Below, piece by piece: positions 35,579 to 46,709 of a stretch of 64,000 bases of DNA. A program made the position numbers and the translations under genes. Below the pieces are notes generated by a model. It was not told the origin of the DNA. It searched no databases and was given only the letters and a program-made list of their open reading frames with translations. Source of the DNA: Auxenochlorella pyrenoidosa. Lineage: Eukaryota > Chlorophyta > Trebouxiophyceae > Chlorellales > Chlorellaceae. The stretch covers positions 1,247,656-1,311,655 of the forward strand of contig KQ482042.1 of the NCBI GenBank assembly GCA_001430745.1. The letters run 5' to 3'. Position 1 is the stretch's first letter. The number at the start of each line of letters is the position of its first letter.

Positions 35579-37129
35579 TCACCTCAGCCGCTGCAAAGCA
35601 CACCAATCCTCTTCCGGGCCTGCATAATTGGGCATGGGCAGCTCACCAATAATGCGCCGCTCCTCGTGTGACAGGCTGTCCAGGAAGCTCGCATGGATGG
35701 GGGGAACAGGCGAAGCCGCGCCGCCGCCCCGATTGCCTCCCTTGCTGGCGGCCCCTGCCCTACGTGCGCCATCCCCAGCTGCCAGGCTGGAGTGGCGGCC
35801 CTGCAGCAGGGCAACAGAGAGGCGTCGCGACGAGCGGCGTGAAGCAGCCACCGCTGCTGCCGCCTCTGCCTCTGCCCGCTGTTTCTCCTCCTCCTCTGCT
35901 GCTGCCACAGACAGGATGAAGTCCCTGCAGGGACCAACAAGGGATGCAAGGCAGGGCAGGTGAATGCATGCCGCTGGGCATGCCGCAATGCCGCCGCGCA
36001 TGCGTGCATGCCCACCGACACCATCGCAAAGTCTCACTTGTCATCCTCCTCCAAAGCGCCCATCAGCTTCTTGCGGCGGTAGGCTGTGGCAACAACATCA
36101 AAGGGCAGCACAGACGCGATGTTGAGGCCGGCGCTCTGCCCAGTGCTGCCTGCCCGGGCATCGCCGCTGCCAGAGGCCACTGCCGCAGTGCTGGCAGGCG
36201 GTGGAGCGGCATCAACCTTCTGCTGCGCCATCCGCGTGAGCTGCAGGGTCATGATCTCCAGGAACTCGGCATACTCCACCTCGCCTGCAGCCGCGGCAAG
36301 GGACGCATGTTGGCGCTGAGAAGGCAGCCAAGGTCAAGGAGGCATGCGCCTGGGCTCCCAGCTGCACTTACGAAAAGAAGCACGTGGCAGCGCATCTCTG
36401 CTGCTTAGTTCCCCCCACCTGAGCCGTCCCTGTCCACCTCTGCCAGCATGCCCTCCACCTCGCGCTGGCTCATGCTGCAGGCAGGGCGGGGAGCACGGAT
36501 GCAGGCTGACCGAGGTTTTCAGGCATGCTGTACCTCCGGGGCAAACAGCACCCCTATTTGCGGGCTCTTGGCCTCGACACCACGTGCCCTGCAACTGCTG
36601 CTGCACAGCCCGCCAGCCCTGCGCACTGGATTCCCAGCAGGCGGAAGGCAGCACCCAGCTCCTCGGCGTCAATGGCCCCTGAGCCGTCTGCATCCATCAG
36701 CTTGAAGCACATACGGGCATCTGCCTTCTGGCTCTCGCTCAGCTTGGGCTTGACCGTCTGCAGGGAGGCCAGAGGGCAGCGGCAGTACTCGGCTGGATGT
36801 GGCCCAGATGCTGGCGGCCTGCTTTGCGTGCCTTACGATCCCGCACGCGCGCACCTTGCCATGCGCCTTGAGCCACTTGCCAATAGCGCAGCTCAGCAGG
36901 GGGTTGGCCCGCTCCAGCGGCATCTGGGGCAGGAGGAGGCAAGCGCTCCGGCAGGAAGCAGCGGCGGCTAGTTCATGCAGGCAGGCGGTGGCGGCGGTTG
37001 GCATGGCCCGCGGTAGCGGGGCTGTCGGCGTCATCGAATCGATACTTCCGACACCTTAGAAGTCACCTTGGTGGAGGCTGGCAACTCCAAGGGGCCGGAG
37101 CACTGGTCGCTGAACGTGGACTGTGCCAT
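35579..37129 (-). CDS. EF-hand calcium-binding protein
   Basis: Six exons (37067-37129, 36855-36923, 36627-36757, 36419-36474, 36038-36284, 35579-35924) give 259 aa in phase. Two canonical EF-hand loops are present: DADGSGAIDAEE (exon 3) and DRDGSGEVEYAE (split over exons 4 and 5), each with acidic residues at positions 1, 3 and 12. After them come an Ala/Ser linker, a basic YRRKKLMGALEEDD segment, an acidic/Ala-rich coiled coil (EEEEKQRAEAEAAAA) and a low-complexity Arg/Ser tail. There is no signal or transit peptide. The pair of hands resembles one lobe of a centrin/calmodulin-type sensor with a private C-terminal extension. The stop may be premature if a GTGAAA donor at the end of exon 6 is used. 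A calcium sensor of the cytoskeleton or flagellar apparatus is possible but unproven. Confidence 0.8.
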
Positions 37130-37369
37130 GGCGGCAGCCAGCCTCGGCTGGTACCCTGATGTCGCTTTCAAACAGCGATACAAGGATGCCTACAGCCTCC
37201 AATAACTTGCCCAATCGGTCTCCTGCTGCGACAGTGGGCGCACAGCATACGGCAACGGCGGGTTCGCTTCCTTGATGTATCGCACGGAACAATAACGCTC
37301 CGCTAGTTTTCGCTATCCGATCGTCACGACTACGACACCCAGCGACAGCTGACTTGGCCACCTCTCCCA
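37130..37369. promoter_or_regulatory. Bidirectional promoter, EF-hand and membrane protein genes
   Basis: Only 240 bp separate the two divergent start codons, so the promoters must overlap or share elements. No TATA box is obvious on either strand. Confidence 0.5.
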
Positions 37370-38653
37370 ATGCGGCTCCCGTCCTGCCTGCCGGCTGCGC
37401 TCGGCAGCAGGGTGGTGATCACCAAGCCCGATGGCGCATCTGCAGCTCCCCCCGTTGCGGGCCCAGCACCCCGCCGCCGCCGCTCTCGCCGCTGGCCTGC
37501 CGCTGCCGCTGCCCAGGCGAGTTGGGAGATGCACTTGCTTCTGCAGCACGGCAGAGACCATGGTCGCCCTGGCAGTATCGCGGGAAGCCTGCACTACACC
37601 ATTCTTGGGCTCCTTGTGCGCTGCAGGGCAGCAGCGGTGCTGCCTCGTTTGGACAGGGTGATGGGCACGCAGGCAGCGCAGCATTTGCAGGAGCAGCAGG
37701 GGGCACAGGCCATGCAGCCCAAGAAGACAATGCAGCCATCAGCGGCAACAGTGGCGGCAGCAGCGCGCACGGCTTTTGGGATCTCAAATCCCTGCAGAAA
37801 CAGATCCAGAGCCTGGGCCTGGCGGGTGTGACGGTGAGCTTACGCCGCCATGATCGCTGCACTGGTTTGATTCCTTCAGGAGCAAGTGCAGCACCTGTTT
37901 AAATGCTGGCAATATGACATGGCAGTTCCGTTGGCACTGCCCGCAGGCGTACGGACTGCTCAACACCCTGTACTACACCTGCGCCTTCCTGTTTGCCTGG
38001 GTCTACGTGGCCAAGGTGCCGGCGGGGCAGGGCATGGCGGCGGCTGCCAAGGCCTTCGCAGGCAAGAGGGCCCGGTGCGCCCGGGCTCGCGCCGCAGGGG
38101 CCTGCATGCCGTGTACCCTGCTGCCAGCAAGCTGCGGCAGCTGCGCCAGTCTCCAGCATGTTTTCATTGCAGGTCTCTCTCATTCATCCTGACTCGCTGC
38201 GTCTCCTTTCAGGGGTGATGGGCCTTGTCTGGGCAGGCAGCCAGGTGACCAAGGCACCGCGGGCGGCTGCGGCGCTCATGCTGGCACCGCTGGTGGACCG
38301 CGGCATGGCTTGGCTGCAGCGCATCCTGGGGCTGCGCACGCGTCGATCGGTGCGATTGGGGCGGCTCCCCGGCTTGAGTCAGGCCAGCACGGGTTTTGGG
38401 GTTCCCGCCTGTAGGCCTGCAGGAGGCAGGTCTGTTCGAAGCGTCACCAGGGGCGCGCTCACGGTGCTGCGCCTTGCTCAAGAGGGGCGGTCTGGTGGCG
38501 CTGTCTGAGCGGGCGGCATCCGGCCTGGCAGCCGAGGCTGCATGCAAGGCTTCCTGGCCTGCCAACCCCACGCAGGTTTTCCTGGTGTTTGTGGCTGCGT
38601 GCCTCGGCCTGGCTGGCGTTCTGTTTGGGGCTGTCGTGGTGCTGTGGAGCTGA
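37370..38653 (+). CDS. Plastid-type multi-pass membrane protein, unknown function
   Basis: Five exons (37370-37516, 37627-37833, 37947-38061, 38213-38349, 38576-38653) give 227 aa. Two introns have GC donors (37517 and 38062), and no GT donor nearby keeps the frame. The first 45 residues are rich in Arg, Ala, Ser and Pro with no acidic run, like a plastid transit peptide. The mature part has three hydrophobic segments: YGLLNTLYYTCAFLFAWVY, a segment around MGLVWAGSQVTKAPRAAAAL and a final FLVFVAACLGLAGVLFGAV. The SQVTK-APRAAAAL loop looks conserved in type with unnamed plant plastid proteins I have seen, but I cannot name a family. Role unknown. Confidence 0.75.
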
Positions 38654-39051
38654 GGTAGCAGCAGCGCATGTGCTGACCACCGACATCTGTACACTACATC
38701 TGTGTGCCCTCCAATTCAACCGCACAAAATTTTTGCATCGCTTAACAACAAAAAATGGAGCATTATCCGCACACTGACACCAGGTGGAGCAGGTCAAAGC
38801 GGGCAACAGAGGCAGGGACACAGCGTGCAGTTGGTGGCATGCGGTGCAGCTTGCAGGGGTGTCCAAGTTGGTACGGGCCCTGAGCGCTGGAGGGGTGGGA
38901 TCTGTGCAGCTGCTCTGTGGGCTCCGCCAGGCGTGCAAAGCAGGGCATCTGGGCGATGCTGGTGGCTGGCAGGCGGCTCGGTCCATCGAGCGTGAGCTGC
39001 CCACGCCTGTGCACATGAGCCCTCTGGCACCACCGCACCAGCGGCGCGGCG

Positions 39052-42000
39052 CTACCTCGCCCGCACGCACACCTTTCCGCGGCCAGACTTCCGCTGCTGG
39101 CAGCGTTGCCGTGGCCCGCACTCGAGCGGCCGCACACAGGCTTCGCCAGCGGCGCGGAATGGCCGGCATGCGCCCGAGTCCCGCCCACTGATGAGCGGTG
39201 CGCACCAGAGGCCGTTGCAGCAGGGATTGCCGCACCCGGAGGGGCGGCAGCTGCTGTAGATGCCAGCGCACTGCGGGCAAGCGGGGTAAACAGGGCAGAA
39301 GACAAGGGTGTGCATGCGGAGTGCATGCTTCTGGCCTGAACAGCCCAAACCTCCGAGGGGCCCAGTGTGCCCGGACAGCCGCTCTTCGGTCAATCAATCA
39401 TTGCTAGTGGCCAGTGTGTCCTGTTTCAATGGCCAAGCCGCTATCGAGCATGTGACTGCGTACCTTTGAGGGCGGGGTTCTGCGTGACGGCGGATCGCAA
39501 GTGAGCAAGCTGGGTGGGGGCGAGGCTCTGCGCGGCGGCGGCATGCGAGGGAGCAGGCTGGGTGAGGGCGGGCGCCTGGGTGGAGCCTTGGGCGGCGGCT
39601 TCTTGAGGGCTGCCGGCGCTGGTTTGGGACGACGCGGGGATGGAGGAGGGTGGTGAGGGGGCGAGGGCCTGGGCGGCGGGGGCGGCGAGGGGCTTGGTGG
39701 CGGAGGCGAAGGGCTCGGTGGCGGTGGCGAAGGGCTCGGTGGCGGTGGCGAGGGGCTTGGTGGCGGAGGCGAGGGACTAGGTGGCGGGGGCGAGGGGCTT
39801 GGTGGTGGAGGGGACGGGAACCTGCCATAATGCCAAGCATGCGCAGACGAAGGTCAGTTGAAGGCAAATTGGGGTGACCTGTCATGGAAAGGCCAGCTAG
39901 CCCTGGCTTGGCTGCACAGACATCGCTGCCGCAACCCTGTTAGTATACATGTTAGTACGTTCTCACAGCGCACGCTGGTAGAAGAGCAGGCCGTAGGCCG
40001 TTGAGGGGTACAGGGCGTTGACGGTGACGATGCCCTCTGGCGCGCCGTTTGGTGGCTGCACCACCATGCCCAGGGGCTGGATGGTGCTGCCCTGAAGGCC
40101 GCGCGTGGAGGCAATAAACGTTCCATCGGCGCTTGCCTGTGTGATCTCCTGGTCGGTTCTGACCATGATCACATCGTTCTCGTCCTTGAAGTAGTCCCCA
40201 GAGGCGTAGAACAGCGTGCCGTCCGCCGCAGCAGCCACCGCGTATGCGTCGTACGCCCCGAGCGAGAGCGAGGAGTTGTACGTGCCGTCTGGCGTGTTGA
40301 GCAGCTGGATGCGGTGGTTGCCGTTGTCGGAGATGGCCAGCAGGCTGCCAACGACGGCGCAAGCCACGGGGTCTGCGAACTGCGAGGTGGAGTGGGCAGG
40401 GATCAGCCGTCCCGAGGCGCGGTGGCGCACGTCAATTCTGCACCTTGGGCGACCCTGCCGGCATGTGCACGGGGAGTGGGAGGGGCGGCGACAGTACATG
40501 CCACAGCCTGGGGCACCTGGAGGGGACCAGCGCCAGTGCCGCCGACGTTCCAGAGCAGGCTCCCGGTGGTGTCAAACTTCTGCAGGAGGTGGGCAGGCAG
40601 GCAGGGCTCTGTTATGGAGAGCCAGCCAGCCAGCCAGCCTGCTGTCCGCAAACGTCAGGGCCCCAGGGCGGTGCACAGGCACGCAGCATACACGAGCGTG
40701 CACGTGGCCACAAGCTGCGGCCGGAGGGAGCGGCTGGCCCTCACCACGACCTTGGCGCTGGCGCCCACTCTGCCCGTTGCATACCTGCGTGGGGCGCTGG
40801 CCACCAGCAGGTTTGGCAGAGGCGCGGAAGGGCGGGCCAGAACCCTTTGATGGGCTGGCTCTGCCACGCGGTCAAGCAGCACACCCAGGGCTGGTGCACA
40901 CGGGCTGGGCAGCCGGCACTCACAGCGCGCCATCCGAGCCCGCGCACAGGGCCAGAGCATAGTCAAGCTGCGGGTTCCACTGCGCAATGAAGCCTCCGTT
41001 CGTGTCAAATTTCTGCACAGCATGATGTGAGGGGGGAGAGAGCGTGGCTTGAAAGTGCGTGTCATTGCTGGGCTGCTGGGGCCAGCCCCAGCTGGGGAAG
41101 CAGTGCCCGCCACTGCGCAGGGAGTTGTGCCGAAAGGCCCGCCCTCTCGCCTTGATGATGTTCTGGCCTGCGCTGTTGATGTACACAATGCCTGTCGCTA
41201 CGGCAACGCCTGTTGGGTTGAACAGCCGTGCTGGGTCTGCGGTTCATGACAAGGCCAGCAAAGGCAGCATCTCACACCGGGAGGCGGGCAGGCTGTGCCA
41301 GGCAGGGGCTGAGCGGGGGAGGCTAGGAGGAGCACGCCAACACAAGGGGGCGTCCAAAATCAATGAGGCAGCTGAGGCAACTGCATTTGTCCCAAAGGCA
41401 GGCTGTACACGAGGTTCCACTGCCACCAGGCACCGGGCGCCAGACAGGCGCCCAGAGCGGTGCATGTTGCCGCCCACCGCCCGGAGGGCGGCGCACAAAC
41501 CTGCTCCTGACGCGCTGTACTCGAGCAACAGGTCGCCGTTGCTGTTGAGCTTGAGGACGCGGCTGCAGGGCGCACAGCGGCCGGCAAAAGCACTGAGACC
41601 AGGGGGCTGTGCGGCAGCTGCAGCCACTACTAGCTGCTGCTGGTTGGTCCGGGCAGCAAGGCCGTCATGTGGCGGTGCAGGCAAGCCAGATCTGGAAGCA
41701 GCCAGCTAAAGAATGCTCGCGGTGCAGGCAAGCCAGAAGAAGCCAGCTGAAGATTGCCCACTCACTTGTTTGCGTAGTCGGCAAGGTAAAGGTTGCCGTC
41801 AGCGTCTTGGCCAATCCCCTCGAGGATGCTGCCCTGAAGCGAGCCTGCTTGGGTGCTGTTCACTTGTTTTGCAAGCTGAGCATTCAAGAGGGAGGGGCAT
41901 GCACATTGGGAGTGGGAAGCAGCTGGACTGCCACTAAGGGGCGGAATGAGCAGCCTGTGGGGGAGGATTTGCAACTCCAAATGCAAAGCACAAGCGCCGC

Positions 42001-42470
42001 CATATGGCATGCATGCAAGGTGGCGGACAGAGCGGTGGGACAGTAGAGTGGACGCCATGCAGGCACGTCAGCAGGCCTCGGGCTTTGCGCAGGCAGCGCA
42101 CCTCAAAAAAGTAGTTCGCAAGGAGCGATCTACCCTGGCGGCCAGGGATGTTGTTGTCACTGGCAGGCCTGCTGTTGTCGGCAGCGCAGAGGCCGGTTGG
42201 TGCTGCGGACAAAAAGAGCAGGTGCAGGTGCGCGCATGCTTTCGTCAGCTGGGTCCTGCCAGGGCAGGCACCTGAAAGAAGCATCGAAGGCTGTCGGAGG
42301 CCACTGCACTCACCTATGGCAAGCAGGAGCAAGATGCTCAAGCTGGGCTGCAGGTGCCGCTTGCCAGGCAGGGGCGACCGGCGGCACCAGCTTCCCGCCG
42401 CAGTGCCGCCTGTGCTGGCGGCAGTGCCCGCTTGCCCCAGGGAGCCTGGATGCGGGCGCTGCCGGCGCAT
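39052..42470 (-). CDS. Secreted NHL-repeat protein with SPPPP rod and Cys-rich tail
   Basis: ATG at 42468-42470 opens a basic leader with a hydrophobic segment (SLSILLLLAIA) in exon 42314-42470. The next exons carry NHL/beta-propeller blades with the pattern DGNLYLADYANNRVLKLN, PTGVAVATGIVYINSAGQN, KFDTNGGFIAQWN, KFDTTGSLLWNVGGTG and AISDNGNHRIQLLN. The propeller exon ends at 39967 and joins in phase to exon 39464-39821, which encodes FPSPPPPSPSPPPP repeats and then a basic Pro-rich stretch. The final exon 39052-39270 holds 11 cysteines (CGNPCCNGLWC, LECGPRQRC) and ends VCVRAR. One intron uses a GC donor at 41150. The likely role is an extracellular recognition or wall protein; no enzyme motif is visible. 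Confidence 0.75.
39464..39821 (-). repeat. Second SPPPP-encoding exon
   Basis: The coding strand gives about six S-P-S-P-P-P-P units followed by a less regular Pro/Arg/Lys region ending TPPSK. It is the same type of rod as at 3040-3303 but in a different protein. Confidence 0.8.
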
Positions 42471-43536
42471 GTTGGTCAATTAGCTGACGTCAAATATGCT
42501 GAGAGGCGAGCTGATTAGCGACCAGCGCCTTGGGAGGAGGCTTGCTCTGGCTTGCTCTGGCTGGCTGCCGGGAGTGCGCTGCCATTCAAATAAAGGCCGC
42601 AGTGCAGCCCGAGAGAAGCTTATCTTGAGTCCGGTTAACACAAGGCTCTGGGGTGATGTATTGCTCGTAATTTCACTGGGACGAAAATGTGTGGCAGGCA
42701 CGCCGCCACAGCCGTGAGTGTGGCACAGCAGTGATGGCCTTGATGGCATGTGCATTCAATTCAGTGCCTTGGAGGGATTCGGCAGTTTGAGTGACAGCTA
42801 TTTATAATGCAAAGACCACTCCGCATGAACTGCATTCTGGACATTCCGGCATCTCTTGCATCGCACATGCATCCGGCATGATGATGCACTACCGAAACCT
42901 ATGCATCGGCACTTTATTACATCACAGAAAGGAATGTGTACAAAATCTTGCTGGATAACACTGTCGAACGCTTCATTCCTTGCTCCGAGAACAGCGTGAC
43001 GCAGCATGGCGGCGGGCAGGTAGCCCTGGCAAATTTGCCTCCACCTCCTTGGGTGCGCGCTCCACAGGTTGCCAGCGTATGATGTCCTTACACCTTAGTG
43101 GACTTCATGATTATAGGATTTAGGGTAGGGACAACAACCTGGCGACTTCAATGTGGATGCTTGGCAGAAGTGAAGAAGTGACCTGCCACTGGCGGCAAGC
43201 GCCGCTGCGCTGAGCTGCCACAAATGGGTTGCCGCCATGCATATTCATCCACTGCAACGCGGCTCGGCATTCCCAAAATAATGTATCTGTCCACGTCCAA
43301 GTCGCGACAGGCCTGCCAAGAAACGCCAACCCCGGGGGGCGTACGTTGAGGGCACACGGTTGCAGGTGGCCATGCGCCCCTGAGGTCCTCCATTCGTTAC
43401 AATTATCAGAGTGCAGCCCCTTTCTCCCCGGCGAGGCGTTTACGGGAGGTCTCTTCCAACGCGCGGGCGCCACAGGGCGTTGAGAGCCCAAGCCCCCGTT
43501 CTTTGCGAGGCACACGGCGCAGTAAATAATTTAGCA
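42471..43536. promoter_or_regulatory. Divergent intergenic region, NHL and IQ genes
   Basis: Just over 1 kb separates two divergent starts. The middle (about 42730-43000) is AT-richer than its surroundings. I see no gene in it and no clear core promoter element except an AT-rich TAAATAATTTAG right before the plus-strand ATG. Confidence 0.4.
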
Positions 43537-46258
43537 ATGAAAGGGCTCGGGGAGCACCGCCGGGGCAGCTGCGGCGGCAGCGGCGCTCTGCCTCCTCTGC
43601 GGTCGGCCGGCGGCAGCTGCCCGCTGCCCAAAGAGGGCCTGTTCCGAGGCGGAAGTCGAGTGAGTTTGGCCGTGCCTTTTGAATTAAAAATGTCTCAGCT
43701 GCATGAGGGAAAGGCTTGCCACCCATAGCCCTTGCCAGCGCCTGTGACCAACCCCTTGCTGGCGCTGCAGGAGTGCAGCGCCCTCGGCCTGGGCCCGCCA
43801 CCGCCGCTGGCCGAAGGCAGCGAGGGCGCGCTGAGCGTGGCTCGCTCGCCGCTGTCGGGCAGCAGCAAGGCGCCCTTCCCGCCCGACCGCGCCTATGCCA
43901 ACGACTTCCAGTGGACGCTGCACAGCCGCGACCTGCCGCCGGATGTGCGCCCCATCATCGAGGACAACAAGGCGAGGGGGCGGGCGCGGTGGCGGGGGGA
44001 CAGCAGGAAGCTGCATGAGTTGGCACACTGGCCCCAGTGACGCATGCGGCTGCAGGCACCAGGGGCATGCCGCCTCGCATACCCGCAACAGTACTCCACA
44101 CCGACTTTCTGCCGCTGTGCGAGGCACGGTACCATCACCACCACCACGCCCCGCCTGCAGATGCTGAGCGAGGAGCTGCGGCGGTACAAGCAGCGGGTGG
44201 GGGAGCAGGAGGGCCTGCTGGCGGCCAGGGAGCGCGCGCTTGTGGCGCTGCGCGACGAGCTGGCTCGCGAGCGGCAGCGGCTCAGGGAGTGCGGCGCTGC
44301 TGCGCCCGGCCAGCTGCTGCAGGACCAGCAGTTCAGGCGGGAGCTGGAGGCCAGGTGGGGGGCCCAGGCCTGTGCAGGACAGCGCGCGGGTGGGAAGTGC
44401 CACGCTTTGGTTGGCTGCTCGTTGTTTGCAAGGAGGCCGTTGCTCATTTGCAAGTCGACTCAGCGGCTTGGTAGAGGAGGCGCAAGTGCTGGACACGCCG
44501 TAAGCAGCTGGAGAGTGCTGGCCCTCCTGCTTGGCTCTGTACCCTGCCTGCCCAGCAGTGCTTCTCCCATGCCGAGCGCGGCCCCTTGCGCCTTGCTGCC
44601 GGCCCCTGCAGGGACGATGCCATCCGCCAGCTGCAGCAGAAGGCGGGCATCCTGGAGAAGGCAAAGGTGGCGGCAGGTGTGGGGCGCTGGGCGTGCACCC
44701 CCTACAGCCGCCTCATCCTCAAGTTTATGCGCACGCCCACACTGTGGCTGCGCCCCCACATGGCGGCGTGCGCCTCACCCTGTGTGCCCCCGCTGCGGTC
44801 CCTCCTTGTTCCTACCCCCCAGAGCGCCGGCTGGGCAACGACCTGGCCCAGGAGCGCCGCTTGCAGGCGGAGCTGCGCCAGAGGCTCAAGCTGCTGCAGG
44901 TGGGCGCCTGTGTGGGGCCCGCCGCCTCCTGCGATCATCTGCTCCAATCCAAGATGCACCAGTTTTGGCGGAGGCGTTTGTGCGCTGCAGGCGCAGAGCT
45001 GCTGCCACCCGTAGCTGCCAGGCACAGCGGCTCTACAAAGTGCTCGTGCTTGCAGTTGTGTGGCGGATGACGGCTTGGCTCGGTTTCTGGCTGCAGCGGC
45101 CACTGCAGCTGTGACAGGCGACCCTGTTCCGCACCTGAGCAGGTTCCATCCTGCCTGCTGCCGCTGCAGGAGAAGATGGCAGAGAAGCAGAAGCAGAGCC
45201 GGTTCAACCAGCTGCACATCAACCAGCTGTACCGGCGGCTGGAGCCGCTGGAGGCGGCGGTGGCAGCCGCCGCAGCCGCCCCGCCGTCCGCGCTGCCCGC
45301 GCCGCCGCCCGAGCCGGAGGAGCGGCTGCGGGTCATGCTGTGCATGGTGTACACCCAGCCGCAGCCCACGGCGGCTGAGATTGCAGAGGCTGCGGCGCGG
45401 GTGGCTGCCGAGGAGGCAGCGCGTGCGGCGGAAGAGCTGCGGCGCAGGAAGGGGCCTGCGGTTGTGAGGATCCAGGCGGCCTACCGCGGCTACTGCGCCC
45501 GGCGGGAGGTTGCCATGCTGCACCAAAAGGCCACTGCCCTCCAGGCAGCGGTTCGCGGCTGGCTGGCGTGCCGCCAGGTGTTGCGGCTGCGGGCGGCAAG
45601 GATCGCAGATGCCAGCCCGATCCCCGCGCAGCGTCCGCAGAACCGGCGGCAGGCTGCTGAGCCGCAGCACTGTGGTCGGCTGGCAGGCAGGGCCCAGCCA
45701 GACAGCAGGTCCTCTGCTGCAGCCGCTCGCGCTGCCAACACTGCAGTTGAGGCGGCAGCACGGCAGCGCACAGGTGGATTGACAAGCAGCCATGGCGAGG
45801 GCGGCCAGCGTCCAGGGGCCGGCAGCAGGGGGCGCAGCCCTGGCGGAAGCCGGGGGGGCAGCTCAACCAACATGAGCCCTGCTGCCCGCACCCGGCGTGG
45901 CAGCATCACCTCTGGCAGCATTGGCAGTGGTGGACAGGCTGGCAGCGGTGGTGCAAATGGCAAGGGCGCGGCACCAGCCAGGCAAGAGAGCCGGGTGGCC
46001 AGTGCAGCTGCCGTGCCTGCCCTAGATCTGCCGCAGCAAGTGCAGCAGCAGCAGCAGCAGCAGCAGCAACGGGACAGCCGGGGCTCCTTGCTTGGACCAA
46101 ATGCAGGGCCAGGGAGCAGCCGCGGGGCACGCGACTTTATGATTGGGCAGCAGCATGGGGCAGTGTACGATGGACAGCCAGTGCCAGCACACAAGCGGAC
46201 GTCTGTGTCGCTGGGCTTTGCCAGCAGCTCAGTGCGGCGTTCAATTGCGGGGACGTGA
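43537..46258 (+). CDS. Coiled-coil protein with two IQ motifs
   Basis: Six exons (43537-43659, 43771-43971, 44161-44354, 44612-44676, 44823-44899, 45170-46258) sum to 582 aa. Intron 2 has a GC donor (AAG|GCGAGG, 43972). The N-terminal part has an acidic, aromatic stretch (YANDFQWTLHSRDLPPD) that includes DVRPIIEDNK. The middle is a long coiled coil (EELRRYKQRVGEQEGLLAAR, LAQERRLQAELRQRLKLL). Two IQ motifs follow: VRIQAAYRGYCARR and ALQAAVRGWLACRQV, typical calmodulin or myosin-light-chain sites. The C-terminal third is disordered with a polyQ run and Ser/Gly/Arg-rich segments. IQ plus coiled coil suggests a cytoskeletal or basal-body adaptor regulated by calmodulin. This is inferred from architecture only. 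Confidence 0.82.
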
Positions 46259-46283
46259 GTTATGTGGTCATTTTTGAGCGTCG

Positions 46284-46288
46284 TGTAA
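46284..46288 (+). terminator. TGTAA polyadenylation signal for the IQ gene
   Basis: TGTAA starts 26 bases after the TGA of the IQ-motif gene, on its strand. The 3' UTR would be very short; a later site may also be used. Confidence 0.4.
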
Positions 46289-46594
46289 CTGTGCTGGCTG
46301 GGGATTGGAAGCAGGGCTCGATGCAGGTGACCTGGCAAGAGCGGCCACCACACATATCCATGCTGCCAACTTGCGTGAGGCCACAGCAGCCGCTTGCAGT
46401 TCTGCTACCTGCAGTTCTTCTGCCTGAGATGCATGCCGTATTTTGTGCACTCTGTCCGACCATCCACTCTTTATCCTAGCCAGGAAATGCGATTGCCCCA
46501 AGTTGGCTGCTGAAAGTTGGCACCGCTGCTCATCAAGCACGTCAGTTCCTGGCTCATTGGTGCAACTGTTGGACTTGACCCTTGAGTGGGACAG

Positions 46595-46599
46595 TTACA
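46595..46599 (-). terminator. TGTAA polyadenylation signal for the RING gene
   Basis: The plus strand reads TTACA, so TGTAA is on the minus strand about 110 bases past the RING-gene stop at 46710. The spacing is normal for algal 3' UTRs. Confidence 0.45.
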
Positions 46600-46709
46600 A
46601 AGCAAGCAGCTCCTGCTTTTGGGCACAGTATCAAGTTATCTAGATTAGCAGCCCACGCCGCAGGAAGGGCTTTGCTTGGACCGGCAAGCACGGGCCACAG
46701 CAGAGCAAA

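Larger units (their letters stand above)
46259..46709. other. Convergent 3' region, IQ and RING genes
   Basis: This 450-bp region holds the 3' UTRs of the two converging genes. Each has a TGTAA signal on its own strand (46284 and 46595). No gene is seen. Confidence 0.6.
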
